DNA of 64,000 bases from Mycobacterium sp. Root135. GTDB lineage: Bacteria > Actinomycetota > Actinomycetes > Mycobacteriales > Mycobacteriaceae. How positions within the stretch are numbered: position 1 is the stretch's first letter; each line of letters starts with the position of its first letter. A program made the translations under genes and the position numbers. Below are positions 35,009-42,859 of the stretch, piece after piece. The notes under the pieces are model-generated. The model was not told the DNA's origin, searched no databases, and saw only the letters and a program-made list of their open reading frames with translations. The stretch covers positions 342,903 to 406,902 of the forward strand of contig NZ_LMEZ01000005.1 of NCBI RefSeq assembly GCF_001426545.1, written 5' to 3'.

Positions 35009-36031
35009 CTATCCCAGCAGCCGCAAACCGGAGGCGATCAACGGGGCGACCGCGTCGTCGGCGACGTCGATTGCCCCGTCGTCGCTTCGCCGACGGTGAG
35101 CGATTCCGGCGGCGATGATGGCGATCTTGAAATACGCCAACGCCATGTAGAAGTCCCACTCGCCCAGATCCCGGCCAGAGGCAGTTGCGTACCTTTGAGC
35201 CATGTCTCGTGCGTCAGGCAGCCGCGTCGAGGTCCACGCAGCGTCGACACCGATCACCAGATCGAAGATCGGATCGCGGTAGGCGCACATCAAGGCGACG
35301 TCAGCCAGGGGATCACCGAGGGTCGACATCTCCCAGTCCACCACGGCCAACACGCGGTGTGGCGCAGAGGATTCGAGGATGGTGTTGTCAATGCGGTAGT
35401 CACCGTGAACGATCGACGTCGCCCCTTGCGCGGGAACGGCATCGCCGAGCCTGGTCAGCAGACGTTGCACGTCATCGCGACGAGAGTCGTCGGCGCGGCA
35501 CACCAGATCCCACTGATCGCCCCACCGCTTCACCTGGCGCTGCAGGTAGCCCTGTGGACGACCCCAATCGGCAAGCCCGATGCCACCTGGATCCACTGCA
35601 TGCAAGTCGGCCAGTACGTCGATCAGCGCGTTCACACAGTCGACGACCGCCTGGTCGTCGCCAAGAAGCGCGAGATCTGTCTCTGTCCTGACGACTTGGC
35701 CCATCACGTAGTCGACCAACGTGAAGGGCGCACCCAGCACCGTGTCGTCGTTGCACATGACTACCGGGCGCGCCACCGGAATGTCGGTTGCCGCCAATGC
35801 CGACACCACGCGAAACTCGCGGGTCATGTCGTGAGCTGACGGCGTGACCCCATGTATCGGTGGCCGCCGCAGCACCCAAGTCGACCGGTCGTCGTAGATC
35901 AGGAAGGTCAGGTTGGATCGACCGCCCGATATGAGGTCCGCGCGAAGGGCGCCCTTCCGTTCCACGCCGACGTCGTCGAGGTGCCGAGTAAGCGCTGAGA
36001 TGTCGAGCGCTGCTGCTGTTGTCGACGTCAT
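35009..36031 (-). CDS. APH-family phosphotransferase, ACAD10/11-type kinase domain
   Basis: This 340-residue kinase-like protein has a P-loop-like SGGRSNLTFLI, the catalytic HGDYRIDN (209-216; Asp211) and the metal-binding VDWEMSTLGDP (Asp232). The DWEMSTLGDPLAD form is typical of the APH domain fused to ACAD10/ACAD11 and of LvaA from levulinate catabolism, rather than of antibiotic kinases. Those enzymes phosphorylate 4-hydroxyacyl-CoA. The ATG at 36031 overlaps the upstream ligase stop (ATGA) and has AAAGG upstream, so the longer frame is rejected. A matching ACAD is at 10512-11756. Confidence 0.86.
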   Translation of the reverse strand: MTSTTAAALDISALTRHLDDVGVERKGALRADLISGGRSNLTFLIYDDRSTWVLRRPPIHGVTPSAHDMTREFRVVSALAATDIPVARPVVMCNDDTVLGAPFTLVDYVMGQVVRTETDLALLGDDQAVVDCVNALIDVLADLHAVDPGGIGLADWGRPQGYLQRQVKRWGDQWDLVCRADDSRRDDVQRLLTRLGDAVPAQGATSIVHGDYRIDNTILESSAPHRVLAVVDWEMSTLGDPLADVALMCAYRDPIFDLVIGVDAAWTSTRLPDARDMAQRYATASGRDLGEWDFYMALAYFKIAIIAAGIAHRRRSDDGAIDVADDAVAPLIASGLRLLG

Positions 36032-37665
36032 GTGATTGCCTTTCGCAGTTCGGTTTTGCGGACCTTGCCCGACGCGGTACGGGGCAGGTGGTCGACGAGT
36101 TCGAGTTGTTCGGGCCATTTCGGTCTGGCCACGCCGAGCTTCGCCAAGTGATCAGTCAGCACTGAAAGACTCACCGAGTCGTGGTGACAAGGCACGACGA
36201 CCGCCACCGCACGTTCGCCGGTGCGGGCATGCGGCACGCCAACGACGGCCACCTCGGCTACCGCGGAGCACGTCATCAGCGCGTTCTCGACCTCCGCGGG
36301 GGCTATGTTGACGCCGTTGCGGATGATCAGGTCCTTGCTGCGATCGGTGACCGCGAGATAGCCCTGAGCATCGAGCACGCCGATGTCGCCGGTATCCAAC
36401 CAACCCCCCGCGTCGAATGCCTCCGCGGTGACGTCGGGCTGGAGATAGCCAGCGCAACGGTCTGGTCCCCTGGTGAAGATTCCGCCTTCGGCGTCAGCAG
36501 GCAGCACGGTGCCGTCGACGTCACGAATCTGCACTTCCACGCCGGTAAGCAAGCGGCCGTCAGTGCGCGCCAAGGCCGTGCGGTCGTCGGCCATACAGCC
36601 GGCGCTCACGGTCGGATGTTCGGTCAGGCCATAACACCTCAAGACCGTTACGCCACGCTCGGCGGCCTTCGTGACCAGAGACTCGGGGACCGTGGATCCA
36701 CCCAGGATGACGTAGCCCATCCGTCGTGCGAGTTCGTCGGTGAACTTGGGATGGTCGATCAACGCCGACAGAAAGACCGAAGCGCCGCCGCCGGGAGCCA
36801 CGCCCTCGGCCAGTGCAGTATCGAGGAGGAAGTCGACGTCGAATGTGTCGATCAGCTCGATTGGTTCGCCGCGGTGAATCGGAGCCAGCATGCCCAACGT
36901 CATCCCCGCCGCATGGGCGATCGGCGAGGCTGTGATCTGAGGGGTGGAGGCTGCGGGCACGATCGCCGTCAAGTGGAGTCGCACCTCGGCAGCCAACGTT
37001 TGATGAGTGTGCACGACGGCTTTGGGTGCCCCACTCGTTCCTGACGTGAACGCGAGCAGACACGCATCTTCGGCAAAGCGGGGCCAGGGATCTGCCAGAG
37101 GACCGTCGAGCAGATCCTCGAAGGCCACGATGCCGCGCGACGATGGGCCGTCGGCGTCACCCTGGCATCCCACGACGATACGTAGCGTCGGCATGTCGGC
37201 GCGGGAGTCGCACACCTCGGTGAGATGGTCGCGGCGGTTGCGATTCCCGCAGGTGATGATCGCAGACGCAGCCGAGGCGTTGACGACCTCGACTACGTCC
37301 TTGCGGCCGTAGAATGACGCTACCGGCACGACGACGGCGCCGGCGACGGCAGCACCGACGAATGCGACCAGCGCCTCCCAGCCGTTGGGCAACCACAGAA
37401 CGACGCGTTCTCCACCACCGACACCGTGTGACAGCAGCCCGGAAGCAAACCGACGTGCTGCGGACTCCAGCGATGAGAACGTCTCGTCGCGCCGAGTACG
37501 GTTGGTCCATAACGCGATTCGCTGCGAGGGCCGGCGGCGAAGGCCGGCCAATAGAAGTTCGGGCATGGTGGTGTGGTCCCACCACCCGTTGTGGAGGTAC
37601 GACTGCCTGACTTCGAGAGGAAGGGGCGCGGGCGTGAAGGAGCGAAGGCCTGATGGGCTCGACAC
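36028..37665 (-). CDS. Acyl-CoA synthetase (AMP-forming, cyclic-acid ligase-like)
   Basis: This 545-residue ligase has AFTSGTSGAPKAVVHTH (ATP loop), CYGLTEHPT, the WLDTGDIGVLDAQG hinge and LPRTASGKVRKTELRKA with the catalytic Lys. It is related to the ligase at 32504. The likely start is GTG at 37665, because GGAGGGG lies just upstream; an upstream GTG at 37680 would lie within one base of the operator. It leads a two-gene leftward unit with the APH-type kinase, so its CoA ester may be the kinase substrate (inference). Confidence 0.87.
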   Translation of the reverse strand: MSSPSGLRSFTPAPLPLEVRQSYLHNGWWDHTTMPELLLAGLRRRPSQRIALWTNRTRRDETFSSLESAARRFASGLLSHGVGGGERVVLWLPNGWEALVAFVGAAVAGAVVVPVASFYGRKDVVEVVNASAASAIITCGNRNRRDHLTEVCDSRADMPTLRIVVGCQGDADGPSSRGIVAFEDLLDGPLADPWPRFAEDACLLAFTSGTSGAPKAVVHTHQTLAAEVRLHLTAIVPAASTPQITASPIAHAAGMTLGMLAPIHRGEPIELIDTFDVDFLLDTALAEGVAPGGGASVFLSALIDHPKFTDELARRMGYVILGGSTVPESLVTKAAERGVTVLRCYGLTEHPTVSAGCMADDRTALARTDGRLLTGVEVQIRDVDGTVLPADAEGGIFTRGPDRCAGYLQPDVTAEAFDAGGWLDTGDIGVLDAQGYLAVTDRSKDLIIRNGVNIAPAEVENALMTCSAVAEVAVVGVPHARTGERAVAVVVPCHHDSVSLSVLTDHLAKLGVARPKWPEQLELVDHLPRTASGKVRKTELRKAIT

Positions 37666-37681
37666 GACACTCCCCTCCACT

Positions 37682-37697
37682 GCTTTACACGTATAGT
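37682..37697. promoter_or_regulatory. Operator palindrome, GCTTTACACGTATAGT
   Basis: It is only 16 bp upstream of the ligase start at 37665. The better arm (TATAGT) points away from that gene, an exception to the pattern at other sites. Confidence 0.7.
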
Positions 37698-37756
37698 ACA
37701 GCTACCGTCCGCCGAGTAAACCCCTTCAGAATGTCGAGGTCCGCGCATTTCGATGC

Positions 37757-38530
37757 CTATCGAGGGGCGAAGCGCTGAGCTCCGTCCAAGCGAAGCACCT
37801 CTCCGTTGACGTACTGGTTTCCCAAAAGGAATGCCGCGGCGTCGGCGTACTCCTCAGGCGCGCCTAGACGTTTGGGGAATGGAACACTCGCCGCGAACTT
37901 GGAGATCGCCTCCACGCCCAACGATTCCATGATGGGCGTCTTCATAGTGCCCGGCGCGATCGAGTTCACCCGCACCCCAACCGCACTCAAGTCACGCGCC
38001 GCAGCCAACGTCATGCCCACCACCCCGGCCTTGGCCACGGCGTACGCCGCCTGACCAATCTGGCCCTCATAGGCCGCTATCGACGAGGTGAGAACGATCG
38101 ACCCTCGCTCCCCTCCGAGACCGGGCTCCTCCGCCGAGATCGCTGCGGCCGTCAAACGCAGCAGATTGAAGGTTCCGTTCAGATAGACGTCGATGGTCGA
38201 CCGGTAGGCGTCGAAGTCGGCAGGCATGCCGTCACGCCCCACGATGCGCTGCGCAACACCGGGTCCACCGTGCGCCATGACGCCATAGCGCAACGGAGCC
38301 ATTCCCTTGGCAAGCGCCAGTGCGGCGTTCACGCTGTCGGAGTCGGTGACGTCGGTGCGCGTGAACAGCGCGCGCGAGCCGAGTTCGGCCGCCAACGCCT
38401 GCCCCGGCCCCTCCGCCAGATCGCAGATCACGACCGCAAGCCCGTCGGCGTGCAGACGACGTACCGTGGCTGCGCCCAGCCCGCCTACGCCGCCGCTCAC
38501 CACGACCGAGGCGTCGATGTTCAAAGCCAT
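37757..38530 (-). CDS. SDR dehydrogenase, type-2 3-hydroxyacyl-CoA dehydrogenase-like
   Basis: This 257-residue SDR is a paralogue of the one at 514-1266 and shares the GQIGQAAY stretch and the NGEVLRLDGAQRFAPR terminus. The cofactor loop reads SGGVGGLG, and HGGPG stands in place of NAG. Ser, Tyr and Lys of the catalytic triad are kept ([19 protein letters not shown]). It probably oxidises a 3-hydroxyacyl-CoA. It follows the thiolase by 45 bp in a leftward unit led by the operator at 39807. Confidence 0.84.
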   Translation of the reverse strand: MALNIDASVVVSGGVGGLGAATVRRLHADGLAVVICDLAEGPGQALAAELGSRALFTRTDVTDSDSVNAALALAKGMAPLRYGVMAHGGPGVAQRIVGRDGMPADFDAYRSTIDVYLNGTFNLLRLTAAAISAEEPGLGGERGSIVLTSSIAAYEGQIGQAAYAVAKAGVVGMTLAAARDLSAVGVRVNSIAPGTMKTPIMESLGVEAISKFAASVPFPKRLGAPEEYADAAAFLLGNQYVNGEVLRLDGAQRFAPR

Positions 38531-38575
38531 TGGGGTAGCCCTTCTTCGATGGAATCCAGATCGCCAAACGGAGGG

Positions 38576-39748
38576 TCAGGGCAGGCGTTCGAAGATGGTC
38601 GCGTTGGCAGTGCCGCCGCCTTCGCACATCGTCTGCAAACCGAAGCGCCCTCCGGTGCGGCGCAAGTGATGAATGAGGGTCGTGGCAAGACGAGTTCCCG
38701 AGCAGCCCAGGGGATGGCCGAGCGCGATCGCCCCGCCGAGCGGATTCAACCGATCGATGGAGGCTCCGACGGCGGCCTGCCACGCAAGCGGCACCGATGC
38801 GAACGCCTCGTTCACCTCGAAGGCGTCGATGTCCTGTAGCGACAGGCCTGAACGCTTCAACGCCAGTGCCGTAGCGGGAATCGGACCAGTCAGCATCTTC
38901 ACCGGGTCGTCGCCAGTCACCACTGCTGTGTGCACACGCGCCATCGGGGTGATGCCCATACTGCCCGCACGTTCCGAGGTCATGACGAGCACCGCGGACG
39001 CCCCGTCGGAGATCTGTGACGAGTTGCCGGCAGTGATCTTCCCGTTCTCCAGGAACGGCGTCTTCAACTGTGCGAGCGCTTCGACGGTTGAGCCGCGACG
39101 TACCCCTTCGTCGGACACTATGTGCGAGTCGGCGGTGGGTACAGCCACGATCTCCTCGTCGAAGGCGCCCGTGTCTTGCGCTTCGGCGGCACGCTCGTGC
39201 GACATCAGCGCGTACTCGTCGAGCTGGGCGCGAGAAAGGCCGTATTCCGAGGCGATGAGTTCGGCCCCGGCGCCCTGGTTGAAGCGGCCGTTGAAACCTG
39301 GGCCGGTCAAAGCGTCCGCGTATCGGGCAACGGCGCTCCCACCCATGTCACCGGTGCCCTCGACGTAGGCGGCCGACATCGGTACACCCGACATCATCTC
39401 CACGCCTCCGGCGACGACCACATCCGCCTGCCCGGAAATGACGGCGGCGGCCGCGGTCGAGATTGCCTGCTGAGCAGAGCCGCACTGGCGATCGATGGTG
39501 AATCCTGGAATGGACTCCGGCCAGCCCGCGGCTAGCACGGCCATTCGCCCGACGTTGCCCGACTGCTGACCGATGCTGATCACATTGCCCCAGTGGACGT
39601 CGTCGACTACCGAGGCGTCGACCTCAGCGCGACGGATGAGTTCCTGAAGTATCAACGCCGAAATGTCCACGGCATGAACATTTTTCAGCCCACCGTTCCG
39701 TCTGCCGATTGGCGTTCGCACGGCCGCAACGATTACTGCATCGCGCAT
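38576..39748 (-). CDS. Acetyl-CoA acyltransferase (FadA-type thiolase)
   Basis: This 390-residue thiolase has the complete classical active site: Cys89 in DRQCGSAQQA, His345 in GHPLGCSGTR and Cys375 in MCEGGGTA. It cleaves 3-ketoacyl-CoA to acetyl-CoA plus a shortened acyl-CoA. AGGAGG precedes the ATG at 39748. It forms a two-gene unit with the SDR, giving the last two steps of a beta-oxidation cycle. Confidence 0.92.
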   Translation of the reverse strand: MRDAVIVAAVRTPIGRRNGGLKNVHAVDISALILQELIRRAEVDASVVDDVHWGNVISIGQQSGNVGRMAVLAAGWPESIPGFTIDRQCGSAQQAISTAAAAVISGQADVVVAGGVEMMSGVPMSAAYVEGTGDMGGSAVARYADALTGPGFNGRFNQGAGAELIASEYGLSRAQLDEYALMSHERAAEAQDTGAFDEEIVAVPTADSHIVSDEGVRRGSTVEALAQLKTPFLENGKITAGNSSQISDGASAVLVMTSERAGSMGITPMARVHTAVVTGDDPVKMLTGPIPATALALKRSGLSLQDIDAFEVNEAFASVPLAWQAAVGASIDRLNPLGGAIALGHPLGCSGTRLATTLIHHLRRTGGRFGLQTMCEGGGTANATIFERLP

Positions 39749-39806
39749 GTGTCCTCCTCGGTTTCGACCACCCCGCCCCGCCGAATCGGCGATTGCGCAT
39801 GGCCGA

Positions 39807-39822
39807 ACTATACACGTATAGT
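39807..39822. promoter_or_regulatory. Operator palindrome, ACTATACACGTATAGT
   Basis: This near-perfect site lies between the divergent thiolase (start 39748) and acyl-CoA dehydrogenase (start 39882), about 59 bp from each. TATAGT faces both genes. Confidence 0.85.
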
Positions 39823-39881
39823 TTGCGTCATCCGTCGAGGTTCGGTCGAAGTCGGCGACCTCACGACACATAAGGAACCGA

Positions 39882-41030
39882 GTGCGACGCGACATCTTCG
39901 AGCCCGAGCACGATCAGTTCCGCGGCACCGCGCGCTCGTTCTACGAGACCGTCTGCGTACCCCACACCGACGAGTGGGAACAGCGAGGCTACGTCGACCG
40001 CGACGCGTGGCTGGAAGCCGGCAAGCTTGGACTGATCGGGTGGGAACTCCCCACTGAGTTCGGCGGAGCCAGCATCAAGGACTTCCGCTTCAACGCCATC
40101 ATGACCGAGGAGTTCCACGCGACCGGCGCGGTAGGCATCGGCCTCGGCGTCCAGAACGACATCGTGGCCGGCTACATGGACAACCTGACGACCGACGAGC
40201 AGAAGTCACGGTGGCTACCCGGCTACGTCGCCGGCGAACTGATCAGCGCCATCGCCATGAGCGAACCCGGTGCCGGTTCGGACCTGGCCAAGATCACTAC
40301 CTCGGCACGTCGGGACGGCACCGACTTCATCCTCAACGGCTCAAAGACGTTCATCTCCAACGGAATGCTCGCCGATCTGATCATCGTCGTATGCCGCACC
40401 GACCCCGACGCCGCATCTCCCCACAAGGGCATCAGCTTGCTGATGGTCGAAGCGGGCATGGCCGGCTTCACGCGCGGCCGCAAATTGGACAAGATCGGTC
40501 AGAAGTCGGCAGACACCGCCGAACTCATCTTCGATGACGTCCGCGTCCCGGACAAAAATCTGATCGGTCAACTCAACCGCGGTTTCTACCATCTCATGAC
40601 AAACTTGCCTGCCGAACGCCTCGGCATCGCCATCCACGCCGCTGCACAGGCGCGGCGCGCACTTGACCTAAGCACCGGATACGCGAAAGACCGCAAGGCT
40701 TTTGGCCAATCCATCGGGACGTTCCAGGTGAACCGCCACGCGCTGGCCCAGATGAGCACCGAGATGCAGGTAATGCAGATCTTCGTCGACAAGGCGATCA
40801 TGGCGGTAAACGCTGGCGAGCTCACCGCCGACGAGGCCGCCGGCGCCAAGTGGTGGGCCACCGAAACCCAATGGCGCATCATCGATCGGTGCCTCCAACT
40901 TCACGGCGGCTACGGATACGTCAACGAATACGAGATCGCCCGTCTCTGGCGCGATGCCCGCGTTCAGCGAATCTATGGCGGTACCAACGAAATCATGCTC
41001 GACATCGTCGGTCGCGGCATGGGGTTCTAG
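39882..41030 (+). CDS. Acyl-CoA dehydrogenase
   Basis: This 382-residue dehydrogenase has the flavin loop MSEPGAGSDLAKI, LNGSKTFISNG, DRKAFGQSIGTFQVNRH and C-terminal IYGGTNEIMLDIVGRGMGF. GGTNEI replaces the EGT motif of MCAD, closer to long-chain/isovaleryl types. The start is GTG 39882, with AAGGA upstream. It is the first gene after the operator at 39807 and is followed by a small unknown gene and a hydratase. Confidence 0.9.
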   Translation: MRRDIFEPEHDQFRGTARSFYETVCVPHTDEWEQRGYVDRDAWLEAGKLGLIGWELPTEFGGASIKDFRFNAIMTEEFHATGAVGIGLGVQNDIVAGYMDNLTTDEQKSRWLPGYVAGELISAIAMSEPGAGSDLAKITTSARRDGTDFILNGSKTFISNGMLADLIIVVCRTDPDAASPHKGISLLMVEAGMAGFTRGRKLDKIGQKSADTAELIFDDVRVPDKNLIGQLNRGFYHLMTNLPAERLGIAIHAAAQARRALDLSTGYAKDRKAFGQSIGTFQVNRHALAQMSTEMQVMQIFVDKAIMAVNAGELTADEAAGAKWWATETQWRIIDRCLQLHGGYGYVNEYEIARLWRDARVQRIYGGTNEIMLDIVGRGMGF

Positions 41031-41140
41031 GTCCTTAGTGGGATGAACGTCGTCGACCGCACGCACCGGCCAGCCCCCGGGGAAGAATGTCGGCGCGAGT
41101 GCCGAATCCGTTTAACGGCAGTCCTGGTGAATCCCCAGCC

Positions 41141-41485
41141 ATGACCACTTACCTCGATGCCCAACTCGCCTGGGCGACGGTAGAGCACTGCCGGCCCTCC
41201 ATGCGTAGGCGTGAGCTCAACATCGTATTCGTGGCGTTGGGCGCGGGCGACTACTACACCGCCATCGCGGCATCCATCGCGGCGATGAATCACGCACAGA
41301 ACTCGCTCCCGGAAGAACTGCGCGACGGGCTCACCGCATGGGCAGATCTGATAATGGATCCTCTGTCTCGCAACCGAATTGACGATCTGATTGCGCGTGC
41401 TTCGGTTACTCCCGCCCCGATTCCCCTGACGCGATGCGACGTACCCCTCGACCGTCCGCCCGAGCGACCCAGGCGAATGCGATAG
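41141..41485 (+). CDS. Hypothetical protein
   Basis: This is a 114-residue protein I do not recognise. Residues 1-90 look like a helical domain (TYLDAQLAWATVEHCRPSMR, IVFVALGAGDYYTAIAASIAAM); the last 25 residues are Pro/Arg-rich and probably disordered. An upstream ATG at 41087, preceded by GGGGAAGA, would add 18 residues, so the start is uncertain. It lies between the dehydrogenase and hydratase on the same strand and may be co-transcribed. Confidence 0.5.
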   Translation: MTTYLDAQLAWATVEHCRPSMRRRELNIVFVALGAGDYYTAIAASIAAMNHAQNSLPEELRDGLTAWADLIMDPLSRNRIDDLIARASVTPAPIPLTRCDVPLDRPPERPRRMR

Positions 41486-41547
41486 CGCTAGGAATCGTTC
41501 TGCCGCTCGACGCCGACTGCACCCAGTGACCAAACCCAGGAGATTTC

Positions 41548-42336
41548 ATGGCCGTAGAAGCTGCACCGACTGACGACTCTCCGACAGTCCTCGTCGATCA
41601 ACGCGACCGCATCCTCGTCGTCACGATCAACAGACCCGATGCAAAGAACGCCGTCAACAGCCCCGTAAGCAAGGGCCTGGCCGAGGCGATGGACCGGCTG
41701 GACGACGACCCCAGGCTATCCGTCGCCATCTTGACCGGTGCGGGTAAAAGTTTCTGCGCAGGAATGGATCTCAAGGCGTTCGCGCGAGGCGAAGAGATTG
41801 CCATACCTGGTCGCGGGATGGGCTTCACCCAACAGCCACCCAAGAAGCCCGTCATTGCCGCAGTGGAGGGTTACGCCCTCGCTGGCGGTATGGAGATGGC
41901 GTTGGCCACCGACCTCATCGTCGCCGCCTCCGACGCGACATTTGGCATTCCAGAAGTGAAGCGCGGACTGGTGGCTGGCGGTGGAGCTCTGCTGCGACTA
42001 CCGGGGCGCATCCCCTATCAAATTGCGGTGGAACTCGCCCTGACGGGTCGAAACCTGACCGCCGTGCGCGCTCACGAGCTTGGTCTGGTCAACAGTCTCA
42101 CCGAGCCCGGGGGCGCACTGGCCGGGGCACTGATCCTCGCCGAAGAGATCACTGCCAACGGCCCCCTCGCCATCGCAGCGACGAAACAGATCATCACAGA
42201 CGCCGCCGGCTGGTCCCCGGAAGAAGCCTGGCTCCGCCAGGAGGAAATCTGCATCCCGGTCTTCGCGTCAGATGACGCACGTGAAGGGGCCCGAGCATTC
42301 GCAGAGAAGCGGCCACCAGCCTGGACCGGCGCCTGA
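41548..42336 (+). CDS. Enoyl-CoA hydratase/isomerase (crotonase family)
   Basis: This 262-residue crotonase has TGAGKSFCAGMDLKAF and EGYALAGGMEMALATDLIV forming the oxyanion hole, and FGIPEVKRGLVAGGGA lining the pocket. CAGGAGA is 6 bases upstream of the ATG. It is the last gene of the operator-controlled island. The following 523 bp lack a confident gene before the NTPase gene begins on the opposite strand. Confidence 0.9.
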   Translation: MAVEAAPTDDSPTVLVDQRDRILVVTINRPDAKNAVNSPVSKGLAEAMDRLDDDPRLSVAILTGAGKSFCAGMDLKAFARGEEIAIPGRGMGFTQQPPKKPVIAAVEGYALAGGMEMALATDLIVAASDATFGIPEVKRGLVAGGGALLRLPGRIPYQIAVELALTGRNLTAVRAHELGLVNSLTEPGGALAGALILAEEITANGPLAIAATKQIITDAAGWSPEEAWLRQEEICIPVFASDDAREGARAFAEKRPPAWTGA

Positions 42337-42859
42337 GCAGGGACGCCCATCGCCGATTTTCTACTGGCGCATAGTCACCGACACATACGCTTCGAGAGTT
42401 GTACAGCAACAGCTCTGGCAATCGGCTAGCGGGCGGGAGATGTCACTCCCGTTGGTCGCGTGGTGACCGTACGCGCTGCATTCCGCCAGCGCGGCGTCAA
42501 ATATTGCAGCGTCATGAGAGCGGTTACGACGATCCTCGGTGCTCGTGAGCGGTCGCGGGTTGGCCAGTGGTCATCCGCTGGAGTACTGCCGCCGGGTGGC
42601 CAACGTGATCTACGGCGATCCCGTCATGCTGGAGTTGATCGAGAGCAATTCCTCGCTGCAGCAGGCCGTCGATGGCTTCTTTGGCCTATTGCTCAGCCCG
42701 GATGCGACCCACACCGAGCTCGTATCCATGACACTGCTCACCTCAGGAATCTACGGGTGCGGGCCTGGCGGAGCCAGCAGATGGACCATCGGCGCCGTTC
42801 TGCCGCCCGAGCACCGCGGCACTCGGGCCGCCCGTGACGGGATGTTCGGTATTAGCCCG
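42337..42859. other. Gene-poor boundary with possible gene remnant
   Basis: No gene can be called with confidence. A rightward frame opening at 42539 encodes protein-like sequence up to about 42850 (EYCRRVANVIYGDPVMLELI, HTELVSMTLLTSGIYGCG). It then runs antisense into the NTPase gene, where its composition stops looking like protein. This could be the 5' part of a gene cut when the NTPase locus arrived. I do not recognise the family. Confidence 0.35.

Noticed and set aside
35009..36031. Aminoglycoside resistance kinase
   Set aside because: The Brenner motif is present, but DWEMSTLGDPLAD and the acyl-CoA gene context fit the ACAD10/11-type kinase domain instead.
1324..39822. KstR or KstR2 cholesterol regulon operators
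   Set aside because: The palindromes have a TATAC-GTATA core rather than AAC-GTT (KstR) or AAGCAA-TTGCTT (KstR2), and hallmark ring-degradation genes are missing.
41027..41533. 168-residue leftward open frame opposite the small hypothetical gene
   Set aside because: Its composition is Arg/Gly-rich without structure; the rightward frame has a better helical pattern and matches the flanking gene direction.
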